Below are positions 44,605-55,700 of a stretch of DNA of 64,000 bases, one piece after another; the first letter of the stretch is position 1; each line of letters begins with the position of its first letter. The translations under genes were made by a program, and so were the position numbers. The stretch comes from an uncultured Flavobacteriales bacterium. GTDB taxonomy: Bacteria > Bacteroidota > Bacteroidia > Flavobacteriales_D > Crocinitomicaceae. Under the pieces are notes generated by a model. It saw only the letters and a list, made by a program, of their open reading frames with translations. It was not told where the DNA came from and made no database searches. Location of the stretch: assembly GCA_937876195.1 (NCBI GenBank), contig CALEIK010000028.1, positions 123,377-187,376 on the forward strand, written 5' to 3'.

Positions 44605-44647
44605 AAAAAAGAATGGGAACCGAGGACTGGCGTCCAAGGCTCCCATT
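44605..44647 (-). terminator. Hairpin with T-run in the response-regulator leader
   Basis: Minus strand: an outer stem AATGGGA/TCCCATT and an inner stem GGAC/GTCC with a four-base loop, followed by CTTTTTT. It lies ~54 bp before the response-regulator start and downstream of a promoter, so it would end a short RNA or act as an attenuator. Confidence 0.65.
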
Positions 44648-44674
44648 ACACTAATCAACCTAACCTACTACTAC
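44605..44674 (-). ncRNA. Candidate short leader RNA / attenuated transcript (~70 nt)
   Basis: A promoter (44679-44708) would start transcription near 44674 on the minus strand; the terminator hairpin ends at 44605. The RNA would contain CTATGTAGTAGTAGGTTAGG followed by the hairpin and T-run. It could be an independent small RNA, or the 5' leader of the response regulator with conditional read-through. No reading frame longer than a few codons is present. Confidence 0.45.
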
Positions 44675-44678
44675 ATAG

Positions 44679-44708
44679 CAAAGGTAACATATACTTGCTA
44701 ATTGACAA
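44679..44708 (-). promoter_or_regulatory. Promoter upstream of the response regulator
   Basis: Minus strand: TACCTTTG (44679-44686) matches TAnnTTTG; a TTG lies 19 bp upstream (44706-44708), the expected -33 spacing. It is the best two-part promoter seen in the window. Confidence 0.65.
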
Positions 44709-44906
44709 GGGTATTTAACAACTTTTTGCTATCCTTAAAGTTTAGCATCATAATATTCTACCACTTTTTGAACTTATTTTTTTCGTTGAAAAAATACACA
44801 AAACCCGTTAAGCACTAGATTTTTTAACATTTGGGGTTTCGATAAGCTTGCTCATTCTGTCGACGAGATGAAATTTAAATAAAAATGAGATTCCAAGAGT
44901 TATATG

Positions 44907-44914
44907 TATCTTTG
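44907..44914 (+). promoter_or_regulatory. Candidate -7 promoter element (TATCTTTG)
   Basis: It matches TAnnTTTG and lies 37 bp before the ATG of the second response regulator. The stretch between 44709 and 44906 contains no other feature I can support. Confidence 0.45.
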
Positions 44915-44951
44915 ATTCAACATTTATATCCAAATTGATTATTATCATACA

Positions 44952-45620
44952 ATGAAGAGCATATTAATTATAGATGACGAGGAAGACATTCGAGAAATTA
45001 TAAGTTATAATCTCACGAAAGAAGGGTATACTGTTTTAACGGCAAAGAATGGTGAGGAGGGATTGAAACAGGCAAAAAAGCACATCCCACATCTAATTTT
45101 GCTCGACGTTATGATGCCAGAAATGGATGGTATTGAGGTGTGCGAACTGTTGCGCAGCGATGAGACCACGAGAGATATTAAAGTTTGCTTTTTGACTGCT
45201 AGAAGCGAAGACTATAGTCAAATTGCAGGTTTTGACGCAGGCGCCGACGACTATGTCACCAAGCCTGTTAAACCAAAAGTTTTGGCAAGTCGAATTAAAG
45301 CGATCCTCCGACGAAAAAGTTCAACAAAGGAAGACTGGAATTCATCAAATGAAGGAATTGTCATTAATAGAGATAAGTATGAAGTCCTCAAGGATGGCGA
45401 ACCCATTCATTTGCCTAAGAAGGAATTTGAATTATTGGCCCTACTCGTTTCTCAACCTGAAAATGTATTTGAGCGAGACCATATTTTGGAAACTGTTTGG
45501 GGTTCAGACATCGTTGTTGGTGATAGAACAATTGACGTTCACATCAGAAAATTACGCGAAAAAATAGGCAACAACTACATCAAGACCGTAAAGGGTATTG
45601 GTTATAAGTTTACCCCATAA
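44952..45620 (+). CDS. PhoB/OmpR-type response regulator
   Basis: 222 residues. Receiver with D8, D9, phosphoacceptor D52, T82 and K104; winged-helix domain at ~135-222 (LPKKEFELLALLVSQ, VGDRTIDVHIRKLREKIG, VKGIGYKF). The PhoB-like features are clear, but no kinase lies beside it. It is divergent from the first response regulator, with 400 bp between the genes, and converges with the giant adhesin gene. Confidence 0.93.
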   Translation: MKSILIIDDEEDIREIISYNLTKEGYTVLTAKNGEEGLKQAKKHIPHLILLDVMMPEMDGIEVCELLRSDETTRDIKVCFLTARSEDYSQIAGFDAGADDYVTKPVKPKVLASRIKAILRRKSSTKEDWNSSNEGIVINRDKYEVLKDGEPIHLPKKEFELLALLVSQPENVFERDHILETVWGSDIVVGDRTIDVHIRKLREKIGNNYIKTVKGIGYKFTP

Positions 45621-45687
45621 GCAAGAAAAGCGAATCTTTGAGAGGAAGCGGGAAGCGACCACTTTAAAATCAACTAACTAATTGCTT

Positions 45688-48600
45688 TTACCTTATAATG
45701 TTCACGTGACCAACGTAATTGTGCTTGTGATCTCGATTATCGGCAACACTAATTTTCCATGTGTATGTTCCGTCTTGACACGGTCTTCCATTATAAGTTC
45801 CATCCCAGCCAAAGGCAACGTCGTGTGTTTCAAAAATCACTTCACCCCAACGGTCAAATATCAGCATAGTATAATCTGAGACTTCATAGTTTGGAGGAAA
45901 TACTGGTCCGAATGTATTGTTATATTCATCCCCGTCCGGTGTAAATGTATTTGGTGTATACATCACGTAAGGCTCAATCATCACGATGGGTTGACAAACT
46001 TCATCTGTACAACCGTGGATCGTAGAAGCCAACAAGCACGCGTAAATTGTATCGCCAGCATTTCCATTATGGAGTACTACAAATGGATGTGTTTCAGTGG
46101 AAGTACCATACCCTGAGAACGTCCAATCAGAGAAGTCCGCACCGCTTGAATAATTTGTGAATTCAACCAATGATTCAATATACGTAGGATTCTGAGGATT
46201 GAATGTGAAATTTGCCACTGGGTTTGGATGTACACAAAATACATCTTCTCCATACCCATCAAGTGCGCATCCATCCGTAGATGTACCTGAAAAAGTAACA
46301 GTATAGCAGCCAATGTTCTCAAATGTTCCAGTTACACCCCCACAACCGAGCAATTGGGTGCCATCTGAAAACGTCCACATACAATCACCCGAAAATATAC
46401 TCGGATCTATCGTCGGTTCAATGGTTACAGTCATTGGCGTACAACCATCTAGCTCACTTGCCGCAAACGTTACCTCTGGCGTAAAGAAGGTGTTTACAAT
46501 AATTGTGTCTGTTAATGTCGTACAGAAGTCCGATACCTCGATGACATAGACATTGTTTTCAGTAGGATTCACGTTTACCGATGAATTAGTGCCAAATACG
46601 ACTCCTCCATTCGACCAGTTGTATGAATAAGCAGGTTCACCAGTAATAACGTTTGAACTGAGCGTCACTGGGCTACCAGGACAAACTATGGTATCATTCG
46701 ATGCGGTAAATGCTAAATCATCGTACAATGAAAATACGGTTGAGTCAACTTCACTAAAACAACCATTATCATCTTCAACAGTAACAATATATGTTGTTTG
46801 CACCGCTGGAGTAACCGTTTGATTTTGAGCATCAACCCCATTATCCCAGTGGTAAATATGGGTACCTGTGCCTCCAGTAGCAACTGCATTCAGGATACCA
46901 CTTCCGCCAGGACAAAGAGTACTATCAGGACCTGCTACAACGACCAATTCTGGAGGGTTTATCATATCGACAGTCGTGCTGTCGTACGCAATGCATCCAT
47001 CTGCATCCTGCACAAAGATATAATATGGTCCATCACATAAATCCGTGATCGTAGAAGAGGGGCCATAGGCCGCGCCTCCATAAAAACTATAAAGTACGGC
47101 TGTCGAAGCGAAGACTTCAATGGTTCCATCGCATGCATCAAAACATACAGGGTCCGTAAAATGAATTGAATCAATTACCATTGGTACTGGTTCAAAAATT
47201 TCAAAACTAACGGCATCGTTACAACCGTTGAAATCGTTCACATATAGGTCATAAACGTCTGGACATAAATCTGCAATTGAACTGTTTGTACCGATTTCAA
47301 CTCCATCCAACGACCAACTATAGTCGTAAGCGAAGGTTGTGGTTCCACCCTGTACAACAGCATCTGCCGTACCGTCACAATATCCGAAACAAACTGCATC
47401 AGTTGTTAGAACATCAACTATTTCCAAAAGTGGGGGTTCTGTCAATGAAACCGATGCCGTAACCTGGCAGCCATTTGCATCCATTACCACCAAATCATAC
47501 GTTATTGCATCTAAGAAGTCGAAGATCGGGTTTGCTCCGAAAGTAGCACCGTTATCAATACTGTACTGATAAGCTGGAGTTCCTTCACTAGCATTTATAA
47601 CGATTTCTCCCGATCCATCCTGGAAGCAAGTTAAATCGATTAAATCGGTGAAAAATTCTAGCTGTGTAGGTTCTGTGATTTCTATTGGACCAGCAGCATT
47701 TGTTACACAACCATTGTCATCAATCACCGATAGGTTATAAATTCCTGCACAGAGGCCTGTAAAAACATTTGACAGCTGATATGCTCCTCCAATGGAATAT
47801 TGAACAACACCTGTTCCACCCGCTGAAGTAATTGTGATTTCTCCATCACATACCGCATTACAACTTGTGTTTGCTGTTGATGTTCCTGTAATCACTGGTG
47901 AAGGTTCTGTATCAACAATTACATCCACGCTGGCAACACAACCATTCGCGTCCATCGCGTAAATCGTGTAAGAATTAGTTAATAATCCACCAAATATATT
48001 GCCTGCACCATAAGTGATATCATCTATACTATATGTGTATCCAGGAATTCCTCCGATAGCACTGGCATCAATTTCTCCGTTTGCCAATCCACAAGTAGAG
48101 GGGGATGAAACTCCAAATGCTTCGACTTCCGTTGGAGATGTTACATCAATTGTTGAAGTAACCATACATCCATTGTCGTCTATTACTTGTAAGTTGTACG
48201 TTCCCGCACATAGTCCAGTTATCACTGGGTTAATTGTAAATGTCACCCCATTATCTACGGAGTACGTATAAATCGGCGTACCTCCCGCAGCAGCAAAAGA
48301 AATTTCGCCATCACAGGTTCCAAAGCAAGTAACCGGAACCGATGCATAACCCGAGGTCAAAAGTGGTGGTTCGTTGACTGCAACTACTCCACTTGCAGTA
48401 CATCCCGTTATGTCTTGTACTACAATATCATAATTTCCAGCAGCCAACCCAAAAAATGTAGATCCAGCTTGGAATGTACCACCGTTATCGTTACTATAGG
48501 TATAACCTCCATTCCCACCTGATGCTGATAACTGAATAACACCTGAACTATTGGCAAAACACGTTAAATCGCTCACTAAAAAGTCAAAATCAACAGGTGT

Positions 48601-51600
48601 TGGCTCAACTACTTCAATAGGCAGAGACATCACACATAAGTTTGTATCAATAACATACGCATCATACATTCCCGCTGGGAGTCCTGCAAACGTAGGTGAT
48701 GCTTGATATGTCACACCATCCAAACTGTATTCATAAGTTCCCACACCTCCAGTAACATTTGCAACTGTTATTGTTCCATCACTTCCACCAAAACATGAAG
48801 TTTCTGTCGATGAAACCGTGAAATCAAGTTCTTCCGGCTCTGTAATTGTAAAAGGCAATGTAAAATTACAAGCTCCATTATCTGTGATTGTAACGATATG
48901 ACTTCCAATTGGAACATCTAAGAAAATACCACTTGCTTGAGGCAATCCATTGTTATCCAACTCAAAGGTAATTGGATTAATACCACTGGTATTAGTTACC
49001 TCAATGTATCCATCTGCACTACCATAACACAGTGCATCAGTGATTTCAATAATGATTCCATCCATTTCAACGTCATTCACACCAAAGAAAGCTTGCGCCT
49101 GACACCCTAAGGCATCTGTTGCCACAAAGCTATATGCTCCGGCAAACAGGTTGGTATATTCACCTGTTGGTTGACCTGGACCACCATCCATACTATATGT
49201 AAACGGTCCGTTTAAACCATCCGCAATCACTTCAATAGATCCATTGTTAAATCCACAGAAAGAAGTTGCTGTATATACAGTATCTATGCTAAAATCAGCT
49301 GGATTCGTAAGACTTTCTACAGAACTCACTTGACAACCGTTTGCATCCTGAACAAGAATCGTATTGTTACCCGAACACAGTCCTGTTAAATCTATACCTG
49401 GTTGAAATGCTCCTCCGTTTGCCGAATACTCGTATACGGGTGTTCCACCAGCTGCAGTGACACTCACTTCTCCATTACAATCATCGTGACAAATTGGATC
49501 GGTAAGTGTATAAGAGGCAGTTAATTGTGTTGGCTGCGTCACATTTACATTTAAATTGGTCAAACAACCGTTAGCATCTTGGACTACAACACCCGTAATT
49601 CCAGCACAAAGATTACTTAAAATATTGGATGCGTTAAACGTTGCACCATTGTTACCAGAGTACATGTAAGGAGGGGTTCCTCCCGCTGCATTCACTGTGA
49701 TTTCACCGTCGCATAATCCAAAACAACTAATATTTTGTGTTACAGGTACAAAGGTCAATTGGGCAGGTTCAGAAATGGTAAAATCCACCTGACCCTGGCA
49801 TCCAAGGACATCCGTAACTACTACCGTGTATGGTCCCGCACCTAAACCATTGAATAAATTTGATGCAACTGCTGGAGCGCCATTTATCGAATAATTATAG
49901 GGGCCAATTCCACCGGTTGCATTGACCAATGCGCTACCACTTGCTCCTCCAAAACAGGTAACATCACTGAAGCTTTCAAGAGATACTGACACCTCTGAAA
50001 CTGTTATTGTTACTTGATCTGCGTCAGGTGGACACGTTCCATTATTTGTAGTTGTCAATGTTAACGTCACCGAACCAGCCAAAATTTCAGCAGGAGAAAG
50101 CGTGTATTCCAACGATAAATCTGTTGCACTGGTACTATACGTTCCTGTTCCCCCAGACCAAACACCTGTGGTTACTCCAGTAACACTTCCATTCACTTGA
50201 ACATTGGAAGAAATTGCTTCACAAACCGTTAAATCCGGACCAGCATCAGCAGTGATTGGATCCACAAATTCAATTACATCAACATCGTCAATGGCAACAG
50301 GACATCCTGTTCCATCAGAAACAGTTACCGAATAGTTTCCTCCACTTGTTGCATTGATTGAGGATGTCGTTTCTCCATTACTCCATAAATATGAAAGTGG
50401 AGCTAAACCGCCAGCAGCATTAGCTGTTAACGTAACAAAAGGTTGTCCAAAACACAAGTATGGTGTCGCTGGACTAATCGTTGCCGATAATGTTGGGGAT
50501 ACGGTCACCTCGACTTGATCGGTATTCTCACAGCCGTTCGCATCTGTACCAATTACTGTATAGGTAACTACTCCTGGTGCTTGTACAAAAGGAACCCCAT
50601 TTGTCACTCCATTGTCCCACGCGTAGTTTACTGCACCTGCACCATTTAAGGTAACATTACCAACCCCACATATTTCTTGGTCAGGCCCTGCCACTACAAC
50701 TGGTAAGTCATTAATTGTTACTGGAATAATGAGGAGGTCAGAACAACCGTCAGCAGATTCCACGTACAATTCAACATTATAATTTCCTGAAGATCCATAC
50801 AAATGGCTTGGCGCTGTATATGTTCCCGTTGTATTTGGTATTGCCCCAATAGCTCCCGTCGATAAAGGGGTACTTATGCCATCTCCGAAATCCCACTGAT
50901 AGCCAATAATAGTACCTGGGGCTGGAATTGAAGATAAATCTGTAAAGTCAACAACATCACCCAAACAACCAGAAACCGTACTACTGTTAAAGTCAGCAAT
51001 AGGAGTAGGATTTTCAACCAAAATAAACTCTAACAACAGGCTACATCCACCTCCTTGAAATGGAGTGAGCTGACATGTATACGTCCCTCCTGTCGCTGCG
51101 GTGATTGATTGTGTTGTTTCTCCTGTACTCCATAGATAACTCTCTACTCCAGGAGGTGCAGTAAGAATGGACGTCTGACCTGTACAAATAGTATCTAGTG
51201 TTGCGGTAATCTCATCTATTTCACAAGAAGCGTCAATATACGCATACCCATAGTGTCCTGTTAACGAACAGTCACCAGATGTAAACTCTATCGTTACGTT
51301 CTGACCTATAAAGGCGCTTAGATTTGTAAAAACTGTTTCCCAGTCTTTGTACAATACGTTCCCAACCGACTGATAGTCAGATGCACTCGCAGCGTCTGCA
51401 ATTACAGAGTATTCACCGCAAGGCACACTTGCTCCTGACTCATCAAAAACCCGAACCGTAAAATAGGGCAATTCATTTAAGGTGTGATTGTTAGGTGACT
51501 CAAAGATTACTGCATAACTGTATTGAAATAAATAGTTTGTGGCATCCACAAGAAAGGTTTGTCTCATACGAGCAGCTCTTGCTCCTGTTCCTGTGCCATT

Positions 51601-52197
51601 TCCTAATCGAACTGAAAAGTTACCTCCCATTGGATTCACTCTAGGAATTCCAGTAACGGGGTCATTCCCTCCACCCATGATACTATGATAAGCGCCAGGA
51701 CCAACGATAAACTCACCAACATAGCTGTATGGTACAGCACCATTCACATTTCCTCTAGTAAGTTCCCACCCTGTAAAATCGCCTGTTTCAAAATCCATGT
51801 TTACACAAGGTCCGTCAATGATTTTAGGTGTGTTTTGAACCGGTGGTGATTGGGGAAATTTTTGCTGAAGAATTGATTCCTTAGTCTCGGCAACATAATC
51901 CGTATATTCGGTAAGAAATTGCTCATCAGAAAGCTCCTCTCCATTATCAACTCTCTCTTCTATAGATGAATGAAAAATTTGGTATTGATCATCTACGAAC
52001 TCAATCAAAGGTTGATTGTAAAAATCATTCTCGGAAAGCTCCAAATCGATTTCAAAAGCAGCAATCGGTTTTGATGCAAAATAATGCTCAATACCGCCAT
52101 GGTCATGCATATGATCATGAGCTAGGTTCAAATGTTGTCCAAATGACACATGGGACACGAACCAAAACAATAGGGTAAGTCTAGCAGATGTTTTCAT
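45688..52197 (-). CDS. Giant SprB-repeat adhesin (copy A), type B sorting domain
   Basis: 2169 residues. Signal peptide 1-20, then a histidine-rich stretch (AHDHMHDHGGIEHYF), a unique N-terminal domain (~100-330) with jelly-roll-like text, a PKD domain (~390-500), Ig-like modules (~500-735), thirteen SprB repeats of ~78 residues (~736-1746), further PKD/Ig-like modules, and a final type B T9SS (gliding-associated) domain (~2075-2169, with YTPNTFTPDGDEYNN and FDRWGEVIFETHD). From residue ~575 to the end it is a close copy of gene B (52701-58274). Cell-surface adhesin role inferred from SprB of Flavobacterium. No known enzyme domain. Confidence 0.92.
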   Translation of the reverse strand: MKTSARLTLLFWFVSHVSFGQHLNLAHDHMHDHGGIEHYFASKPIAAFEIDLELSENDFYNQPLIEFVDDQYQIFHSSIEERVDNGEELSDEQFLTEYTDYVAETKESILQQKFPQSPPVQNTPKIIDGPCVNMDFETGDFTGWELTRGNVNGAVPYSYVGEFIVGPGAYHSIMGGGNDPVTGIPRVNPMGGNFSVRLGNGTGTGARAARMRQTFLVDATNYLFQYSYAVIFESPNNHTLNELPYFTVRVFDESGASVPCGEYSVIADAASASDYQSVGNVLYKDWETVFTNLSAFIGQNVTIEFTSGDCSLTGHYGYAYIDASCEIDEITATLDTICTGQTSILTAPPGVESYLWSTGETTQSITAATGGTYTCQLTPFQGGGCSLLLEFILVENPTPIADFNSSTVSGCLGDVVDFTDLSSIPAPGTIIGYQWDFGDGISTPLSTGAIGAIPNTTGTYTAPSHLYGSSGNYNVELYVESADGCSDLLIIPVTINDLPVVVAGPDQEICGVGNVTLNGAGAVNYAWDNGVTNGVPFVQAPGVVTYTVIGTDANGCENTDQVEVTVSPTLSATISPATPYLCFGQPFVTLTANAAGGLAPLSYLWSNGETTSSINATSGGNYSVTVSDGTGCPVAIDDVDVIEFVDPITADAGPDLTVCEAISSNVQVNGSVTGVTTGVWSGGTGTYSTSATDLSLEYTLSPAEILAGSVTLTLTTTNNGTCPPDADQVTITVSEVSVSLESFSDVTCFGGASGSALVNATGGIGPYNYSINGAPAVASNLFNGLGAGPYTVVVTDVLGCQGQVDFTISEPAQLTFVPVTQNISCFGLCDGEITVNAAGGTPPYMYSGNNGATFNASNILSNLCAGITGVVVQDANGCLTNLNVNVTQPTQLTASYTLTDPICHDDCNGEVSVTAAGGTPVYEYSANGGAFQPGIDLTGLCSGNNTILVQDANGCQVSSVESLTNPADFSIDTVYTATSFCGFNNGSIEVIADGLNGPFTYSMDGGPGQPTGEYTNLFAGAYSFVATDALGCQAQAFFGVNDVEMDGIIIEITDALCYGSADGYIEVTNTSGINPITFELDNNGLPQASGIFLDVPIGSHIVTITDNGACNFTLPFTITEPEELDFTVSSTETSCFGGSDGTITVANVTGGVGTYEYSLDGVTYQASPTFAGLPAGMYDAYVIDTNLCVMSLPIEVVEPTPVDFDFLVSDLTCFANSSGVIQLSASGGNGGYTYSNDNGGTFQAGSTFFGLAAGNYDIVVQDITGCTASGVVAVNEPPLLTSGYASVPVTCFGTCDGEISFAAAGGTPIYTYSVDNGVTFTINPVITGLCAGTYNLQVIDDNGCMVTSTIDVTSPTEVEAFGVSSPSTCGLANGEIDASAIGGIPGYTYSIDDITYGAGNIFGGLLTNSYTIYAMDANGCVASVDVIVDTEPSPVITGTSTANTSCNAVCDGEITITSAGGTGVVQYSIGGAYQLSNVFTGLCAGIYNLSVIDDNGCVTNAAGPIEITEPTQLEFFTDLIDLTCFQDGSGEIVINASEGTPAYQYSIDNGATFGANPIFDFLDAITYDLVVMDANGCQVTASVSLTEPPLLEIVDVLTTDAVCFGYCDGTADAVVQGGTTTFAYDYSWSLDGVEIGTNSSIADLCPDVYDLYVNDFNGCNDAVSFEIFEPVPMVIDSIHFTDPVCFDACDGTIEVFASTAVLYSFYGGAAYGPSSTITDLCDGPYYIFVQDADGCIAYDSTTVDMINPPELVVVAGPDSTLCPGGSGILNAVATGGTGTHIYHWDNGVDAQNQTVTPAVQTTYIVTVEDDNGCFSEVDSTVFSLYDDLAFTASNDTIVCPGSPVTLSSNVITGEPAYSYNWSNGGVVFGTNSSVNVNPTENNVYVIEVSDFCTTLTDTIIVNTFFTPEVTFAASELDGCTPMTVTIEPTIDPSIFSGDCMWTFSDGTQLLGCGGVTGTFENIGCYTVTFSGTSTDGCALDGYGEDVFCVHPNPVANFTFNPQNPTYIESLVEFTNYSSGADFSDWTFSGYGTSTETHPFVVLHNGNAGDTIYACLLASTIHGCTDEVCQPIVMIEPYVMYTPNTFTPDGDEYNNTFGPVFPPNYEVSDYTMLIFDRWGEVIFETHDVAFGWDGTYNGRPCQDGTYTWKISVADNRDHKHNYVGHVNIIR
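46960..49990 (-). repeat. Thirteen tandem SprB repeats in adhesin A
   Basis: Thirteen units of ~234 bp, each encoding a pattern like C-F-G-x-x-D-G-x-I-x-x-x-A-x-G-G-x-x-x-Y-x-Y-S and ending D-x-N-G-C. Every unit has a cysteine near the start and most have one near the end. Confidence 0.88.
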
Positions 52198-52700
52198 AAC
52201 GGAGAGTTTAAGCCAATTTTACAATTAAAATACTGCTTCCAAAATGCTTAATAATTTCTCAACTATTAACATTAGTAGTAGTAAGTATTAAATTTAACGA
52301 AACATTATGAAGAAGGTTGCTAGGGCAAAAACACGCTGCCTAATAGCTAAAAACCGTTTATCTTACTAATCCATGGACTGGTGGACTCAGAATACCAATT
52401 CATCGTACTTTTTACTATGCATGAATAGCATTGTCTTTATTTAAAAAATTACCAAAAGCCAGTTGCCATCGAACATATACTAGCTAAAAGAAAAAAAGAA
52501 TCTGTCATTTTCTAGAATAATGAACTCCATTGCATTAAGCTCACTATCGGTTGCTGACAAATTGATGCACAAATAGCCACATTCCAGTAATAACTGAAAA
52601 TGAATTGATGAAACCTATAAGAAATCGATCAAACTACATGGTGATCTTGTTTGCCATTGAACTGAGTGTTTCTAAACGCTCGTTGTTAAATTTCCTTCGA
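52198..52700. other. 503-bp intergenic region between the two adhesin genes
   Basis: No gene is seen. Two blocks resemble the region before adhesin B: AAATTTAACGAAA plus a GAAGGTTGCT core (52290-52321, compare 58315-58346) and ATTCATCGTxCTTTTTxCTATGC (52398-52430, compare 58433-58455). This indicates that the duplication included upstream DNA. Confidence 0.7.
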
Positions 52701-55700
52701 TTACTTGATGATGTTCACATGCCCAACATAGTTGTGCTTATGATCTTGACTGTCAGCAACACTAATTTTCCATGTGTATGTGCCGTCTTGGCATGGTCTT
52801 CCATTGTAAGTCCCATCCCAACCAAAGTCCACGTCATGGGTTTCAAAAATCACTTCACCCCAACGGTCAAAGATGAGCATCGTATAATCTGAGACTTCAT
52901 AGTTTGGAGGAAATACCGGTCCGAAGGTGTTGTTGTATTCATCCCCGTCTGGTGTAAATGTATTCGGTGTGTACATCACATAAGGTTCGATCATTACAAT
53001 TGGATGACAAATTTCATCTGTACAGCCATAAATAGTGGATACCTGCAAACATGCATAAATCGTGTCACCTGCGTTTGACTCAAAGAAAACAACGGACGGG
53101 TGTGTTTCGGTAGAGGTTCCGTAACCAGAGAATGTCCAATCAGAAAAATCCGCTCCGTTCGAATAATTGATAAAATCTACAAGTGATTCAATATACGTAG
53201 GGTTTTCAGGACTGAATGAGAAATTTGCTACTGGGTTTGGATGAACACAAAATACTTCTTCTCCGTACCCTTCTAATGCGCAACCGTCAACTGAGGTACC
53301 GGAAAAGGTGACTTCATAACAACCCAAATTCTCAAATGTTCCTGTAACGCTGCCACATCCATTCAATTGAGTTCCGTCTGAAAATGTCCAAAAACAATCT
53401 CCTGCCAGAATTGAAGGATCTATGGTTGGTTCAAGTGTTACGGTCATAGGTGTACATCCATCTTGTTCTGTTGCAGCGAATGTCACTTCGGGAGCAAAGA
53501 AAGTGTTGACAACAACGGTATCCACCACCGTGGTACAGAAATCTGTTACCTCAACCACATATATACTGTTTTCAGCGGGGTTCACGTTCTGAGATGGATT
53601 TATACCAATAGTAGCACCCTCTTGCGACCAGTTGTAGGTGTAATTTGGTTCACCAGCGATGACATTTGAATTCAGTACTACTGCGCTCTCGGGACAAACC
53701 GTTGTATCATTAGAAACCCTTATTGCCAAAGCCTCATAGACAAAAAATTCAGTTTGATCAGCAACACTAATACATCCATTCTCATCTTCTACAGTTACTG
53801 TAAAAATAGTATTCACTGGAGGAGATACTGCCTGACTTTGGGCATCAACACCATTGTCCCAATGATAAATATAGGAGCCTGTTCCACCATCTGCTTCCGC
53901 ATGAAGTACTCCAAACGTTCCTGGGCAAATAGTACTGTCTGGTCCTGCAACTACAGTCAATAATTCAGGGTCAACCAAAATTACACTTGTGCTATCGTAC
54001 GCCAAGCAACCATCTGCGTCTTGTACAGCGATATAATAGGGTCCTTCACATAAATCAATTGCAGTAGAAGACCCGTTAAACGTCGCTCCCCCGTCAAAAC
54101 TATACTGCACAGCAGTCGATGAAAACACCTCAATTGTACCATCACACGATTCAAAACAAAGCGGGTCTGTATAGTCAATCGAATCTATTACCATTGGCAC
54201 TGGTTCATCAATTTGAAAATCAAGTGCATCCCAACATCCATTTGCATCAACTACTACCGCGTTGTACAATTCTGCACATAGATCGGTTATAGGATTTACA
54301 TCAACACCTATTGACGTAGTGTCCTGATACCAGTAGTAATTGTAATCCGTATCAATTGTTCCTCCTGCAGCAAGCGCTTCGGCAAAACCATCGCAATAAG
54401 AAAAGCAGACAGCATCAGTGGGAGTAATATCTGTGATCTCCATTAATGGTGGTTGACCTAAAGTTATCTGTGCAATCGCTTGACATCCATTGGCATCCTC
54501 AACAATTATATCATAAGTTTGAGCATCAAGGAAATAAAATGCTGGATTTATTTGAATTGTGGCCCCATTGTCATTGCTATAAAAATAATTTGGAGTTCCA
54601 CCACTTGCACTAATTTCAATAAGTCCAGTCTCATTTTCAAAACACAACAAGTCACTAAATGTAGTTGAAAAAGCGATAGGTGAAGGCTCAGTAATTTCAA
54701 TTTGATTTGCAGCATTGGTCACACATCCATTATCATCAATAATGGAAAGGTCATAAAACCCAGCACATAAACCACTAAATACATTTGACAGCTGGTACGC
54801 TCCTCCAATGGAATATTGAACAACTCCCGTTCCACCTGCGGAAGTAATTGTGATTTCTCCATCACATGTCGCATTACAACTTGTGTTTGCTGTTGAGGTT
54901 CCTGTGATTACTGGTGAAGGTTCTGTGTCGACTATTACATCTACATTCGCAATACAGCCATTCGCGTCCATTGCATAAATTGTGTAAGAATCGGTAAGTA
55001 ATCCACCGAATATATTGCCAGCACCGTAGGTAATATCATCTATACTATATGTGTATCCAGGAATTCCTCCGATGGCACTTGCATCAATTTCTCCGTTTGC
55101 CAATCCACATGTCGAAGGGGATGAAACTCCAAATGCTTCTACTTGCGTTGGTGATGTTACGTCAATTGTTGAAGTAACCATACATCCATTGTCGTCTATT
55201 ACTTGTAAGTTGTACGTTCCAGCACAAAGTCCAGTTATATCAGGATTAACCGTGAAATTTAGTCCATTGTCTACCGAATACATATAAATTGGTGTACCTC
55301 CCGCAGCAGTGAAAGATATTTCACCATCACATGTTCCGAAACAAGTAACTGGAACGGATGCATAACCCGAGGTCAAAAGCGGTGGTTCGTTGACTACAAC
55401 TACTCCACTTGCAGTACATCCTGTTACGTCTTGTACTACAATATCATAATTTCCAGCAGCCAATCCAAAAAAGGTAGATCCTGCCTGGAATGTAGCGCCG
55501 TTATCATTACTATAGGTATAGCCTCCATTGCCACCTGATGCTGATAACTGAATAACACCTGAATTATTGGCAAAACACGTTAAATCGTTCACTAAAAAGT
55601 CAAAATCAACTGGTGTTGGTTCAAATACTTCAACTGGAACAGATATGACACAACCGTTTGTATCCATCACGTATGCATCATACATTCCAACCGAAAGGCC

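Noticed and set aside
46798..48271. Antisense frames inside the SprB arrays with similar sequences in both adhesin genes
   Set aside because: They mirror the conserved sense repeats; their similarity between copies is explained by the duplication.
52605..52892. Plus-strand frame over the 5' gap and end of adhesin B
   Set aside because: It overlaps the C-terminal domain of the adhesin gene in antisense and resembles the shadow of the same region of copy A (45682-45879).
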